A DNA stretch of 18,291 nucleotides from an uncultured Bacteroidota bacterium. GTDB lineage: Bacteria > Bacteroidota > Bacteroidia > Chitinophagales > Chitinophagaceae. The translations under genes were made by a program, and so were the position numbers. The stretch covers positions 1-18,291 of the forward strand of contig CAMLGR010000097.1 in assembly GCA_946479615.1 (NCBI GenBank), given 5' to 3'. Position 1 is the first letter of the stretch. Each line of letters begins with the position of its first letter. Below are positions 7,794-16,384 of this stretch, piece by piece. Below the pieces are notes generated by a model. The model searched no databases. It worked only from the letters and a program-made list of their open reading frames with translations, and was not told the DNA's origin.

Positions 7794-8789
7794 ATGCTGT
7801 TAAAGATCATTTCCTGTTCTCTTGCTATACTATTCGCCATTCATTCTTTTGCCCAGCCGGTTGCACCTAAACCTTTATTCGACGATCCGGTGTACCATGG
7901 CGCAGCTGATCCCGTGATTGTATACAACCAGCAAAAAAAATGCTGGTGGATGTTATATACGAATCGCAGAGCATCCTTGCAGGATTCATCCGGTGTGAAA
8001 TGGGTGCATGGCACAAGAATAGGGATCGCAGAATCCAAAGATGGTAACCAATGGAAATATGTCGATACGGCTAATATCAATTATCGTCCTGATAGCGGTT
8101 ACACGTTCTGGGCACCTGATATTATTACCTGCAAAGGCATTTATCATATGTATCTCACCTATGTGCCTGGCATTTTTAATGATTGGAACCATCCCCGCGA
8201 GATCATACATCTTACCAGCAAAGATCTGATGAATTGGGACTATGAATCCACGGTATCGCTCGCCAATCAGAAAGTGATCGATGCTTCAGTTTTTCAATTG
8301 CCCGATGGAAATTTTCGCTTGTGGTATAATAATGAGAAGGATGGAAAATCGATTTACTATGCCGATAGCAGGGATCTGTATCATTGGGAGGATAAAGGGA
8401 AAGCAATACCGGCAAGAGGCGAGGGACCTAAAACATTTCATTGGAAAAATAAATACTGGATGATCGTGGATGCCTGGAAGGGAATGGAGATCTATTATTC
8501 AGATGATCTGCTGAACTGGACAAAACAAGCCAGCCGCATTCTTGAATTGCCGGGAAAAGGAAAAGACGACCAGGCGATCGGCGGGCATTGTGAAGTGATC
8601 GTCAATGATGATCATGCCTATGTCTATTATTTCACTCACCCGGGCCGTCGGAAAGATAAACCGGCTGCCAGGAATTCTTTTGATGATAAGAGAAGTGTGA
8701 TACAGGTAACGGAATTGTTTTATGAAAATGGCGAACTCACCTGTGACCGCGATAGGCCCACCCCGGTAAAACTCAAATCTCCCCATTAG
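7794..8789 (+). CDS. GH43-like five-bladed beta-propeller glycoside hydrolase
   Basis: This is a 331-residue exported protein whose signal peptide (MLLKIISCSLAILFAIHSFA, then QP) supports the ATG at 7794. It shows the three acidic positions of GH43 enzymes: D39 in HGAADPV (base), D163 in KVIDASVF (pKa modulator) and E210 in ARGEGPKTF (acid). Repeated strand motifs such as KCWWMLYTNRRAS and FRLWYNNEKDG fit a single-domain propeller with no accessory module. GH43 members in pectin loci usually remove alpha-L-arabinofuranose or beta-D-galactose from rhamnogalacturonan side chains. The subfamily and sugar cannot be decided here, and a related inverting propeller family is possible. It overlaps the GH115 gene by one base, so the two are very likely translated together. 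Confidence 0.8.
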   Translation: MLLKIISCSLAILFAIHSFAQPVAPKPLFDDPVYHGAADPVIVYNQQKKCWWMLYTNRRASLQDSSGVKWVHGTRIGIAESKDGNQWKYVDTANINYRPDSGYTFWAPDIITCKGIYHMYLTYVPGIFNDWNHPREIIHLTSKDLMNWDYESTVSLANQKVIDASVFQLPDGNFRLWYNNEKDGKSIYYADSRDLYHWEDKGKAIPARGEGPKTFHWKNKYWMIVDAWKGMEIYYSDDLLNWTKQASRILELPGKGKDDQAIGGHCEVIVNDDHAYVYYFTHPGRRKDKPAARNSFDDKRSVIQVTELFYENGELTCDRDRPTPVKLKSPH

Positions 8790-11197
8790 TGCAGAAGATC
8801 TATGTATATATTGCCAGTTGTGCCGTGTTTTGGTTGATGAACAGTGCAGCAGCCCAGCAGGGTTCATTAATTGTGTCGGATAAAAATGCTGCTTCTTCCT
8901 TTCCTTTGGTATCCGGTAATTCTTCAGCTACTATTTACATTGATAAAAATGATGCTGCTGTAGTTGGCATTGCTGCAAAAGCATTGTCGGATGATATCAC
9001 ATTAGTAACGGGAAAGTCTTTGCCGGTAGATCAGTCAGGCGTATTTGCAAATGGATATGCTGTTGTTATAGGAACGATCGGGCATTCGGAATTGGTTGAT
9101 AGTATCATCAGGGTGAACAGGATCGATATTTCTTCCATCAGCAACCAATGGGAATCTTCTCTGATCCGCATCATTCAGCCACCCACGAAAAAAAATAAAG
9201 CGATGTTGCTTATTGCCGGGAGTGACCGGAGAGGGACTGCTTTTGCTGTATTTGAACTATCCCGGAGAATGGGCGTGTCCCCGTTTTATTGGTGGGCCGA
9301 TATTACACCTGTAAAAAGAAAGGAATTATTTGTGACGGGCAGTTATCGATCAGGATCGCCCTCTGTAAAATACCGGGGCATCTTTATCAATGATGAGGAT
9401 TGGGGCATACAACCCTGGGCGGCTACAAAAATGGATACGGGGATAAAAGATATTGGTCCGCGTACCTATGAAAAAGTATTTGAATTGCTGCTCCGGTTAA
9501 AAGCCAATTATATCTGGCCCGCGATGCATCCCTGCACCAAAGCATTTTATTATTATAAGGAGAATCCCGAAGTGGCCGATCGCTATGCCATTGTGGTAGG
9601 GGGTAGTCATTGCGAGCCGATGTTGCGCAATAATGTATTTGAATGGGCAGAAAACTATGAACAGGAATATGGAAAGAAACCAGGTGAATGGAGATATGAT
9701 CTCAATAAAGATGAAATATATAAATACTGGGATGACCGTGTAAAAGAATCTGTTCATTATGAATCGGTATATACTGTTGGAATGCGTGGTGTGCACGATG
9801 GCAGCATGCCTGGTCCGAAAGATCCTGATGCCAAAATGAAACTGCTGGAGCAGGTGATCGTCGATCAGCGGAAAATATTAACGGCGAATTTCAAAGAACC
9901 TGCTGCTGACCTGCCGCAGATATTTGTTCCTTATAAAGAAGTATTGAGTTTATACCGTCGTGGGTTGCCATTGGCGGATGATATCACCATTATCTGGCCG
10001 GATGATAACCATGGATATATCCGCCAGTTGCCCAACCAAACAGAACAAAAAAGAAGCGGTGGGCACGGTGTGTACTATCATTTATCGTATTGGGGAGCGC
10101 CAAAAGATTATTTATGGCTTTCTTCTGTTTCGCCCACACTGATCAACTATGAAATGACAAAAGCCTATCATGCAGGCGCTGGGAAACTTTGGGTGTTTAA
10201 TGTGGGAGATATCAAACCTGCTGAAATGGAAATACAATATTGCATGGATCTGGCATGGAATATCCGGCAATGGCCAATTGAAAAGACAGGTGATTACATC
10301 TATAACTGGGCAAAGGAGATATTTGGAGAATCCTGCGCGGCTGAGATCGCGGCTATCAAAAATGAATATTATACCCTGGCGCAGTCAGGCAAGCCCGAAC
10401 ACATGGACGCGGTGAATTTTTCTTCTGAAGAAGCCAGGCAACGGGTAAACAGCTATGAAAAGATAGCGGCACGTGCTATGGTAATATATAGTAAAATCGA
10501 TCCTTCATTAAAGGATGCTTTTTATGAATTGATCCTGTACCCGGTGCTGGGAGCAAAACTGATGAATGAAAAGATATTTTTTGCTCATAGCGGGGATATG
10601 GAAAAAAGCAGTCTGGCTTTCGATAGCATCGCTGTCATCACCCATATTTATAATAAACAGATAGCTGCTGGAAAATGGGATGGTATGATGAGCTGGCACC
10701 CACGCGACCAGAAAGTATTTGCAATGCCGGCAACAGATTCGGCATTTTCATTTTTACCTGCGCCCGATCTCACCTTAAGCGCTGCCGCTTATACTAATAA
10801 AAATACCGCTGTGAAAGTGATAAACGGGCTGGGCATTACTGGCAGTGGGGTAACGATGAATACCAATAATACAGATACGGGCTCTGTACTGCTTGTCTAC
10901 AACCTTCCATCCATGAATGGGACTTACAACATCGAAGTAAAATGCCTGCCTGATTTCGATACGGAGTTTTCAAAGAATTTACGATACGGCATCGCCGTTA
11001 ATAATGAAAAACAAACCTTGGTAAACGTTCATGCCGAAGCGGAAAGCAAGGAATGGAGAGAGAATGTGATCAGGGGATACTCCGTTGGGAAAACAGTGCA
11101 TACCATGAACGGTTCGCCCGGGAAACTTTATATCTGGTTAAAAGATAAAAATCTTGTGATCAATACCATCGAATTTTACAAACAACCTAATAACTGA
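8789..11197 (+). CDS. GH115 alpha-glucuronidase
   Basis: This 802-residue exported protein is of the family known for releasing alpha-1,2-linked glucuronate or 4-O-methylglucuronate from polysaccharide chains. It starts at GTG (8789), sharing its G with the TAG stop of the GH43 gene; this start is needed for the signal peptide (MQKIYVYIASCAVFWLMNSAAA, then QQ). After an N-terminal alpha/beta domain (~30-170), the barrel shows typical GH115 stretches: YRGIFINDEDWGIQPWA, ANYIWPAMHP, IIWPDDNHGYIRQLPNQTE and YHLSYWGAPKDYLWL. The region from ~540 is helical and the last ~150 residues are a beta-sandwich. Length is at the short end for the family. GH115 is best known from glucuronoxylan loci; here all neighbours point to pectin, so the target may be a glucuronate-bearing rhamnogalacturonan or arabinogalactan side chain. 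Confidence 0.92.
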   Translation: MQKIYVYIASCAVFWLMNSAAAQQGSLIVSDKNAASSFPLVSGNSSATIYIDKNDAAVVGIAAKALSDDITLVTGKSLPVDQSGVFANGYAVVIGTIGHSELVDSIIRVNRIDISSISNQWESSLIRIIQPPTKKNKAMLLIAGSDRRGTAFAVFELSRRMGVSPFYWWADITPVKRKELFVTGSYRSGSPSVKYRGIFINDEDWGIQPWAATKMDTGIKDIGPRTYEKVFELLLRLKANYIWPAMHPCTKAFYYYKENPEVADRYAIVVGGSHCEPMLRNNVFEWAENYEQEYGKKPGEWRYDLNKDEIYKYWDDRVKESVHYESVYTVGMRGVHDGSMPGPKDPDAKMKLLEQVIVDQRKILTANFKEPAADLPQIFVPYKEVLSLYRRGLPLADDITIIWPDDNHGYIRQLPNQTEQKRSGGHGVYYHLSYWGAPKDYLWLSSVSPTLINYEMTKAYHAGAGKLWVFNVGDIKPAEMEIQYCMDLAWNIRQWPIEKTGDYIYNWAKEIFGESCAAEIAAIKNEYYTLAQSGKPEHMDAVNFSSEEARQRVNSYEKIAARAMVIYSKIDPSLKDAFYELILYPVLGAKLMNEKIFFAHSGDMEKSSLAFDSIAVITHIYNKQIAAGKWDGMMSWHPRDQKVFAMPATDSAFSFLPAPDLTLSAAAYTNKNTAVKVINGLGITGSGVTMNTNNTDTGSVLLVYNLPSMNGTYNIEVKCLPDFDTEFSKNLRYGIAVNNEKQTLVNVHAEAESKEWRENVIRGYSVGKTVHTMNGSPGKLYIWLKDKNLVINTIEFYKQPNN

Positions 11198-11204
11198 TAG
11201 CATC

Positions 11205-14063
11205 ATGTTCCGTCAATTGAAATTTTTACCGGCATCCCTCTTGTTTTCTTCCCTTCTTTTTGCACAGGCAAAGGAAATCAAATACCTATCGGGGACAGAT
11301 TCAAAACATACCGTGCAATGGGATTTCTTTTGTACTGCTGGTCACAACAGCGGCGCCTGGGGAAAGATCGCTGTACCCAGCAACTGGGAATTGCAGGGGT
11401 ATGGCAATTATAATTACGGGCGTGATTATAAAACCAATGGTAAGAACAGCCGGTTCTATGATGAGCAGGGTTTATATAAATACCAGTTTACGGTACCGGC
11501 TGCCTGGAAAAATAAAAAGGTCAATATCGTTTTTGATGGCAGTATGACGGACACCGAAGTAAAGATCAATGGAAAATCAGCCGGGGCTATTCACCAGGGA
11601 GCATTTTACCGGTTTAAATATGATATCAGTTCACTTTTATACTTTGATAAACCGAATACGCTGGAAGTTACCGTCAGTAAAATGAGCAGCGATGCCAGCG
11701 TTAACAATGCAGAACGTCTGGCCGATTACTGGATCTTCGGCGGCATCTTCCGTCCCGTGTTTCTCGAAGCAGTTCCCAAACAGCATATCGACTATGTAGC
11801 CATCGATGCAAAAGCAGATGGAAAATTTGCTATGCAGGTATGGGCAAAAGGATTGACGCAAAACGCTACAGCCATTACAACCATCACCGGTGCGGATAAA
11901 AAAGTGATCGCTACTATTAAAACGCCGGTTATCAAATCAGATAGTGTTAGCCTGGTGACAGCGCAGGTACAAAATATCAAAACATGGACATCGGAAACAC
12001 CCAACCTGTATACAGCGCATATAGTATTGCAGGATGGAACTGGTAAAAAAATATATGAGTTATCTGAAAAATTTGGCTTCCGCACGATCGAGATCAGGAG
12101 AGGCATGGGTGTATATATTAATAATGTACAGGTAAAATTCAAGGGGGTGAACCGGCATTGTTTCTGGCCCGAAACAGGAAGGGCTTTGAGTGAAGACCAG
12201 CAACTGCTGGATGTAACGTTATTGAAAGAAATGAATATGAATGCAGTCCGCTGCAGCCATTATCCGCCTGATAAATATTTTTTACAGCTATGCGACAGTC
12301 TTGGTATTTATGTACTCGATGAACTGGCGGGTTGGCAGAAATATTATTCTACCAAAGCGGGTGAGCCATTGGTGAAAGAAATGGTATTGCGCGACCTGAA
12401 TCATCCTTCGATCATATTCTGGGATAATGGAAATGAGGGCGGAACTAATAAGGAACTGGATGATGATTTTGTAAGATGGGATTTTCAAAAACGGCCCGTC
12501 ATTCACCCGCATCACCGCCCGGGCAATGATTTCAATGGAATAGATTGTAATCACTACGAAGATTATTACAGCACCCAGAAAATACTGAATGATTCATTGA
12601 TCTATATGCCTACCGAATTTTTGCATTCACAGGATGATGGAGGTGGTGGTGCCGCCATGCAGGACTTCTGGAACCTGCATTGGAAATCCCAACGATCGGC
12701 AGGAGGATTCATCTGGGCCATGCTGGATGAAGCAGTAGTAAGGACCGATCTTAATAATGTACTGGATGCAAATGGTCTCAACGCCAATGACGGCATACTG
12801 GGGCCACATCGTGAAAAAGAAGGAAGTTATTATGCGCTGCGCGAAATATTCTGCCCGGTACAGTTAACAGTACCTGTTACATTGCCGGCTGATTTCAACG
12901 GACAACTGCCATTGGAGAACCGGTTTCATTTTACCAATACCAGCCAGTGTAGTTTCTACTGGGCGCTGGTCAACTTCAGCAAACCCTTCGACAGGTTTGA
13001 TGGATACGTGGTCAAACAAAAAGGAACGATCGCATCACCGGATATAGCGCCAACAAAGCAGGGCGCTCTTTCCATCCATCTTCCCGGCGATTATAAAAGT
13101 TATGATGCATTGGTAATCGTGGCCCGCGATCCTTTTGGAAAGGAATTGTTTAAATGGACGACATCCATTAAAAGCAATACGGATCTTATTAAAGATTTTG
13201 TTACCACAAGGAACGATGAGGCTTCCGTAAAAGAGACCGATAGTACGTATAATTTAACAGGCGGTGAAGTGACCATCGTATTAAATAAGAAAGACGGCCA
13301 TCTTGTTACTACAAGGAATACCGCCAACGATTATGTACTATCATTTAATAACGGCCCTGTACTCGTAAAAGGAACGGCTGAACTGGTCACTTCCAAAACA
13401 TACAAAGAAGGCAATGAGCAGGTTGCTGAATTTACATATACCGGCGACCTGAAATATATCAAATGGAAGATCAATGGGAGTGGCTGGACCACGCTGGAAT
13501 ATGAATACAGTGCTGAAGGAGATCAGCCCTTTACCGGCATCAGTTTTAATTACCCGGAGAATTATATACTGGGTAGCCGCTGGCTGGGTAAAGGTCCGTC
13601 GCGTCAATGGAAGAACCGGATGGCTGGCACACCTGTGAATGTATGGGAGAATGTATATAATAATACGCATACCGGTTACCCGCCACAGATATATCCTGAA
13701 TTTAAAGGTTATTATGGTGAAATAACCTGGATGGAACTGAGTACGGTAGAAGGTAAGTTATATATTGCAAGCAAGGATAGTGGTTTGTTTGTGAGATTGT
13801 TTGATTTTTATGCATTGAGCAGTGCGAATAAACCACACCCCGAATTGCCGGTAGGTAATATTTCGTTCCTGGATTGTATTCCGCCGATAGGGACCAAACT
13901 GGCAACAGGTTTGACGACGAATACAAGAGTATATGGGCCGCAGAGCGAATTGAATCATATAAGCGGAAGTAAAAAGAGAACTTTGTATTTCTATTTCGGA
14001 CTGCCGAAGACAACTGATAGCAAAGAAGCCTATAGCCGTCCTGCGGTCGACAACGTTTTCTGA
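11205..14063 (+). CDS. GH2-family glycosidase (beta-galactosidase/beta-glucuronidase type)
   Basis: This 952-residue retaining glycosidase has a signal peptide (MFRQLKFLPASLLFSSLLFA, then QA). Domains in order: an N-terminal jelly-roll (~40-195, with NIVFDGSMTDTEVKINGKSA and YWIFGGIFRPVFLE), an Ig-like domain (~200-295), a TIM barrel (~300-560, entering at FKGVNRHCFWPETGRALS), then a long beta-rich C-terminal region including WLGKGPSRQWKNR. The acid/base is probably E411 in FWDNGNEGG, and the nucleophile candidate is E471 in PTEFLHSQ. No clear N-K-G motif of uronide-specific enzymes was seen, which slightly favours beta-galactosidase, but specificity is open: GH2 also covers mannosidases, arabinosidases and galacturonidases. 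It follows GH115 by 7 bases. The likely job is trimming galactan-type side chains. Confidence 0.88.
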   Translation: MFRQLKFLPASLLFSSLLFAQAKEIKYLSGTDSKHTVQWDFFCTAGHNSGAWGKIAVPSNWELQGYGNYNYGRDYKTNGKNSRFYDEQGLYKYQFTVPAAWKNKKVNIVFDGSMTDTEVKINGKSAGAIHQGAFYRFKYDISSLLYFDKPNTLEVTVSKMSSDASVNNAERLADYWIFGGIFRPVFLEAVPKQHIDYVAIDAKADGKFAMQVWAKGLTQNATAITTITGADKKVIATIKTPVIKSDSVSLVTAQVQNIKTWTSETPNLYTAHIVLQDGTGKKIYELSEKFGFRTIEIRRGMGVYINNVQVKFKGVNRHCFWPETGRALSEDQQLLDVTLLKEMNMNAVRCSHYPPDKYFLQLCDSLGIYVLDELAGWQKYYSTKAGEPLVKEMVLRDLNHPSIIFWDNGNEGGTNKELDDDFVRWDFQKRPVIHPHHRPGNDFNGIDCNHYEDYYSTQKILNDSLIYMPTEFLHSQDDGGGGAAMQDFWNLHWKSQRSAGGFIWAMLDEAVVRTDLNNVLDANGLNANDGILGPHREKEGSYYALREIFCPVQLTVPVTLPADFNGQLPLENRFHFTNTSQCSFYWALVNFSKPFDRFDGYVVKQKGTIASPDIAPTKQGALSIHLPGDYKSYDALVIVARDPFGKELFKWTTSIKSNTDLIKDFVTTRNDEASVKETDSTYNLTGGEVTIVLNKKDGHLVTTRNTANDYVLSFNNGPVLVKGTAELVTSKTYKEGNEQVAEFTYTGDLKYIKWKINGSGWTTLEYEYSAEGDQPFTGISFNYPENYILGSRWLGKGPSRQWKNRMAGTPVNVWENVYNNTHTGYPPQIYPEFKGYYGEITWMELSTVEGKLYIASKDSGLFVRLFDFYALSSANKPHPELPVGNISFLDCIPPIGTKLATGLTTNTRVYGPQSELNHISGSKKRTLYFYFGLPKTTDSKEAYSRPAVDNVF

Positions 14064-14072
14064 TATAGTAAA

Positions 14073-14156
14073 CCCTATGTGCCTATGTGGTGAGATTACG
14101 CCAGTCAGCTTTTTTACCACATAGGCACATAGGGCACATAGAAATACACACATAGA
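14073..14156. repeat. CACATAG-family inverted repeat with conserved loop, copy 2
   Basis: The arms 14073-14090 and 14117-14134 (CCCTATGTGCCTATGTGG and its exact complement) form a perfect 18-bp stem. The 26-base spacer at 14091-14116 is identical to that of the copy at 3413-3438; together with the inner stem the two copies share a 43-base identical block (3404-3446 and 14082-14124). Two further CACATAG units on the right (to about 14156) lack partners on the left. The element fills most of the 107-bp gap between the GH2 and six-hairpin genes. Confidence 0.88.
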
Positions 14157-14170
14157 TAAAATACAGTGAT

Positions 14171-16297
14171 ATGAGATTTTGTTTGATTGTTATTTTGATA
14201 AGTATTACAGGTTATCTTATTGCTCAACCCATCAATAGGGAAGAGTTGGTGAAACGGCATAGTGTGCATATTAAAAAAGCTGATCCGTTGGCTTCTCTTT
14301 CATTGGGTAATGGTCAGTTTGCTTTTACAGCAGATATAACAGGACTGCAAAGTTTCCCGGAGTATTATGAAAAAGGAGTGGCACTCGGCACACAATCGGA
14401 ATGGGGCTGGCACAGTTTTCCCAATTCCAATAATTATACATTCGATGAAACGTTAAAAGTATATGAGCTTGAAGGAAGAAAAATTCCTTATACCGTGCAG
14501 GTCAAGGAACCCGAACGCAGCAAACAGGCAGTAGAATATTTCCGTGTAAATCCTCACCGCCTGCAACTAGGAAATATTGGATTAGAGATCACCAAAAAAG
14601 ATGGTACACTGGCAACTGTCGATGATATTCAGCAGGTGAACCAGAAACTGGATATGTGGACAGGTATGCTCACCAGTAAGTTCACTGTAGAGGGTGAGCC
14701 GGTGACTGTCAGCACCTGTGTACACCAGCAAAAGGATTTGGTGGCGGTGCGCATCGTATCGTCATTGGTCGGTCAGCACCGGCTGGCCATCCGTGCCCGG
14801 TTTCCTTATCCCACTGCACAGTTCAAGGATGGAGGTGCCAATTATACAAATGAAACAAAACATCATACCGATATTCTCAAACGCAGCACCGGGTATGCTT
14901 TGCTGCGCCGGCAGTTGGATACCAATAGTTATTATGTAGATATCAACTGGAAGCAAGCGGCTACCCTGCAGATCAAACAGGCGCATTATTACCTGGTGAA
15001 GCCAGCCGGTACAACCAACCAGTTTGAAGCAGCCATTCTTTTTTCTTCCAGGGAAGATGATAGTGAACTACCTTCCTTTTCACAAACAGAAAAAAATAAT
15101 ACTAAAGAATGGGCCGCCTTCTGGAAAAGTGGCGGTGCTATTGATTTTGCCGGCAGCACTGATCCGCGGGCAAATGAGCTCGAGAACAGGGTGATCCTTT
15201 CTCAATATTTATTAAAGATCCAGGAATCATCGGCTTATCCTCCGCAGGAAACCGGTCTTACGTATAATAGCTGGTATGGAAGGCCACATCTGGAAATGCA
15301 TTGGTGGCATAGTGTGCAATATGCGTTGTGGGGAAGACCTGAATTGCTGCAAAAAAGTCTTGACTGGTATTTTACTGTAGCGGATGAAGCAACAAAAATT
15401 GCGAAGCGACAGGGATTCGATGGCTTGCGCTGGCAAAAGATGACGGATCATGATGGCAAAGAAGCGCCTTCTTCTGTGGGTTCTTTTCTTATCTGGCAGC
15501 AACCGCATTTCATTTACATGGCCGAATTGCTGTACCGGGAAAAAAATGATAAACGTATTATCAATAAGTACAAGGACCTGTTATTCGCGACGGCTGATTT
15601 CATGGCTTCTTTTCCTTCCTATGATGCGAAAACAAAGAAATATAATTTAGGAAGAGGATTGATCCCTGCGCAGGAATGTTTTGATCCGCTGACGACATTC
15701 AATCCTACCTATGAATTGGCTTACTGGAACTGGGCACTCAATATTGCGCAGCAATGGCGGATCAGATCGGGTCTTCCGCGTAATGCCAAATGGGATGAGG
15801 TGATCAATAACCTGGCCCCATTGCCTCAAAAGGATAATGTATATCTAGCAACGGAGAGTACACCGGATTGCTATACGACGGATCGCTATAAAACCGATCA
15901 TCCTGCTGTACTCGGAGCCTATGCATCGATCCCTGCTGCCAATGGCCTTGACGCTACGATTATGAAAAATACATTCGACCTGGTATGGAAGGTTTGGCAT
16001 TGGGATGATACCTGGGGCTGGGATTTTCCATTGACTGCCATGACGGCTACACGGTTGAACTTACCTGCCAAAGCGCTCGATGCTTTATTTATGCCGGTGC
16101 AGAAAAATACGTATCTCGTTAATGGACATAATTACCAGGATGACCGGCTGACCATTTATTTGCCGGGCAATGGCGGCATGCTTAGTGCTGTAGCGATGAT
16201 GTGTGCCGGATATGATAATTGTACGATCAAAGACCCCGGGTTCCCGAAAGACGGTAGCTGGAAAGTGAAATGGGAAGGATTGAGAAAGATATTTTAG
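14171..16297 (+). CDS. Six-hairpin glycosidase-like exported protein, family uncertain
   Basis: This 708-residue protein has a signal peptide (MRFCLIVILISITGYLIA, then QP). The first ~300 residues look like the beta-sandwich that precedes (alpha/alpha)6 glycosidases of the GH65/GH15/GH95 type (LGNGQFAFTADITGLQSFPE). The C-terminal ~370 residues look like a six-hairpin barrel with conserved-looking aromatic and acidic stretches: YNSWYGRPHLEMHWWHSVQY (H373, E375, H380), FLIWQQPHFIYMAELLYR, IPAQECFDP (E502) and WHWDDTWGWDFP (D612, D613). The HLEMHWWH block recalls GH65-like enzymes, but I cannot place it in one CAZy family. The presence of Glu and Asp residues in barrel loops fits an inverting glycosidase. 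In this locus it probably acts on a side chain or an oligosaccharide end. It is well apart from neighbours (107 and 87 bp). Confidence 0.7.
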   Translation: MRFCLIVILISITGYLIAQPINREELVKRHSVHIKKADPLASLSLGNGQFAFTADITGLQSFPEYYEKGVALGTQSEWGWHSFPNSNNYTFDETLKVYELEGRKIPYTVQVKEPERSKQAVEYFRVNPHRLQLGNIGLEITKKDGTLATVDDIQQVNQKLDMWTGMLTSKFTVEGEPVTVSTCVHQQKDLVAVRIVSSLVGQHRLAIRARFPYPTAQFKDGGANYTNETKHHTDILKRSTGYALLRRQLDTNSYYVDINWKQAATLQIKQAHYYLVKPAGTTNQFEAAILFSSREDDSELPSFSQTEKNNTKEWAAFWKSGGAIDFAGSTDPRANELENRVILSQYLLKIQESSAYPPQETGLTYNSWYGRPHLEMHWWHSVQYALWGRPELLQKSLDWYFTVADEATKIAKRQGFDGLRWQKMTDHDGKEAPSSVGSFLIWQQPHFIYMAELLYREKNDKRIINKYKDLLFATADFMASFPSYDAKTKKYNLGRGLIPAQECFDPLTTFNPTYELAYWNWALNIAQQWRIRSGLPRNAKWDEVINNLAPLPQKDNVYLATESTPDCYTTDRYKTDHPAVLGAYASIPAANGLDATIMKNTFDLVWKVWHWDDTWGWDFPLTAMTATRLNLPAKALDALFMPVQKNTYLVNGHNYQDDRLTIYLPGNGGMLSAVAMMCAGYDNCTIKDPGFPKDGSWKVKWEGLRKIF

Positions 16298-16384
16298 ATT
16301 TTAAAGTTTAAATGCTGAATGATCCTGCCGCCGTTTCATCGCATACGTTACGTGAAAACCGGCCAGGGATGCTGTATAAATAAA

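Noticed and set aside
16323..16371. Possible hairpin CCTGCCG..CGGCCAGG in the gap before the YiaK gene
   Set aside because: The stem needs a bulge and mismatches and is followed by no T-tract. The rest of the 87-bp gap shows nothing else recognisable.
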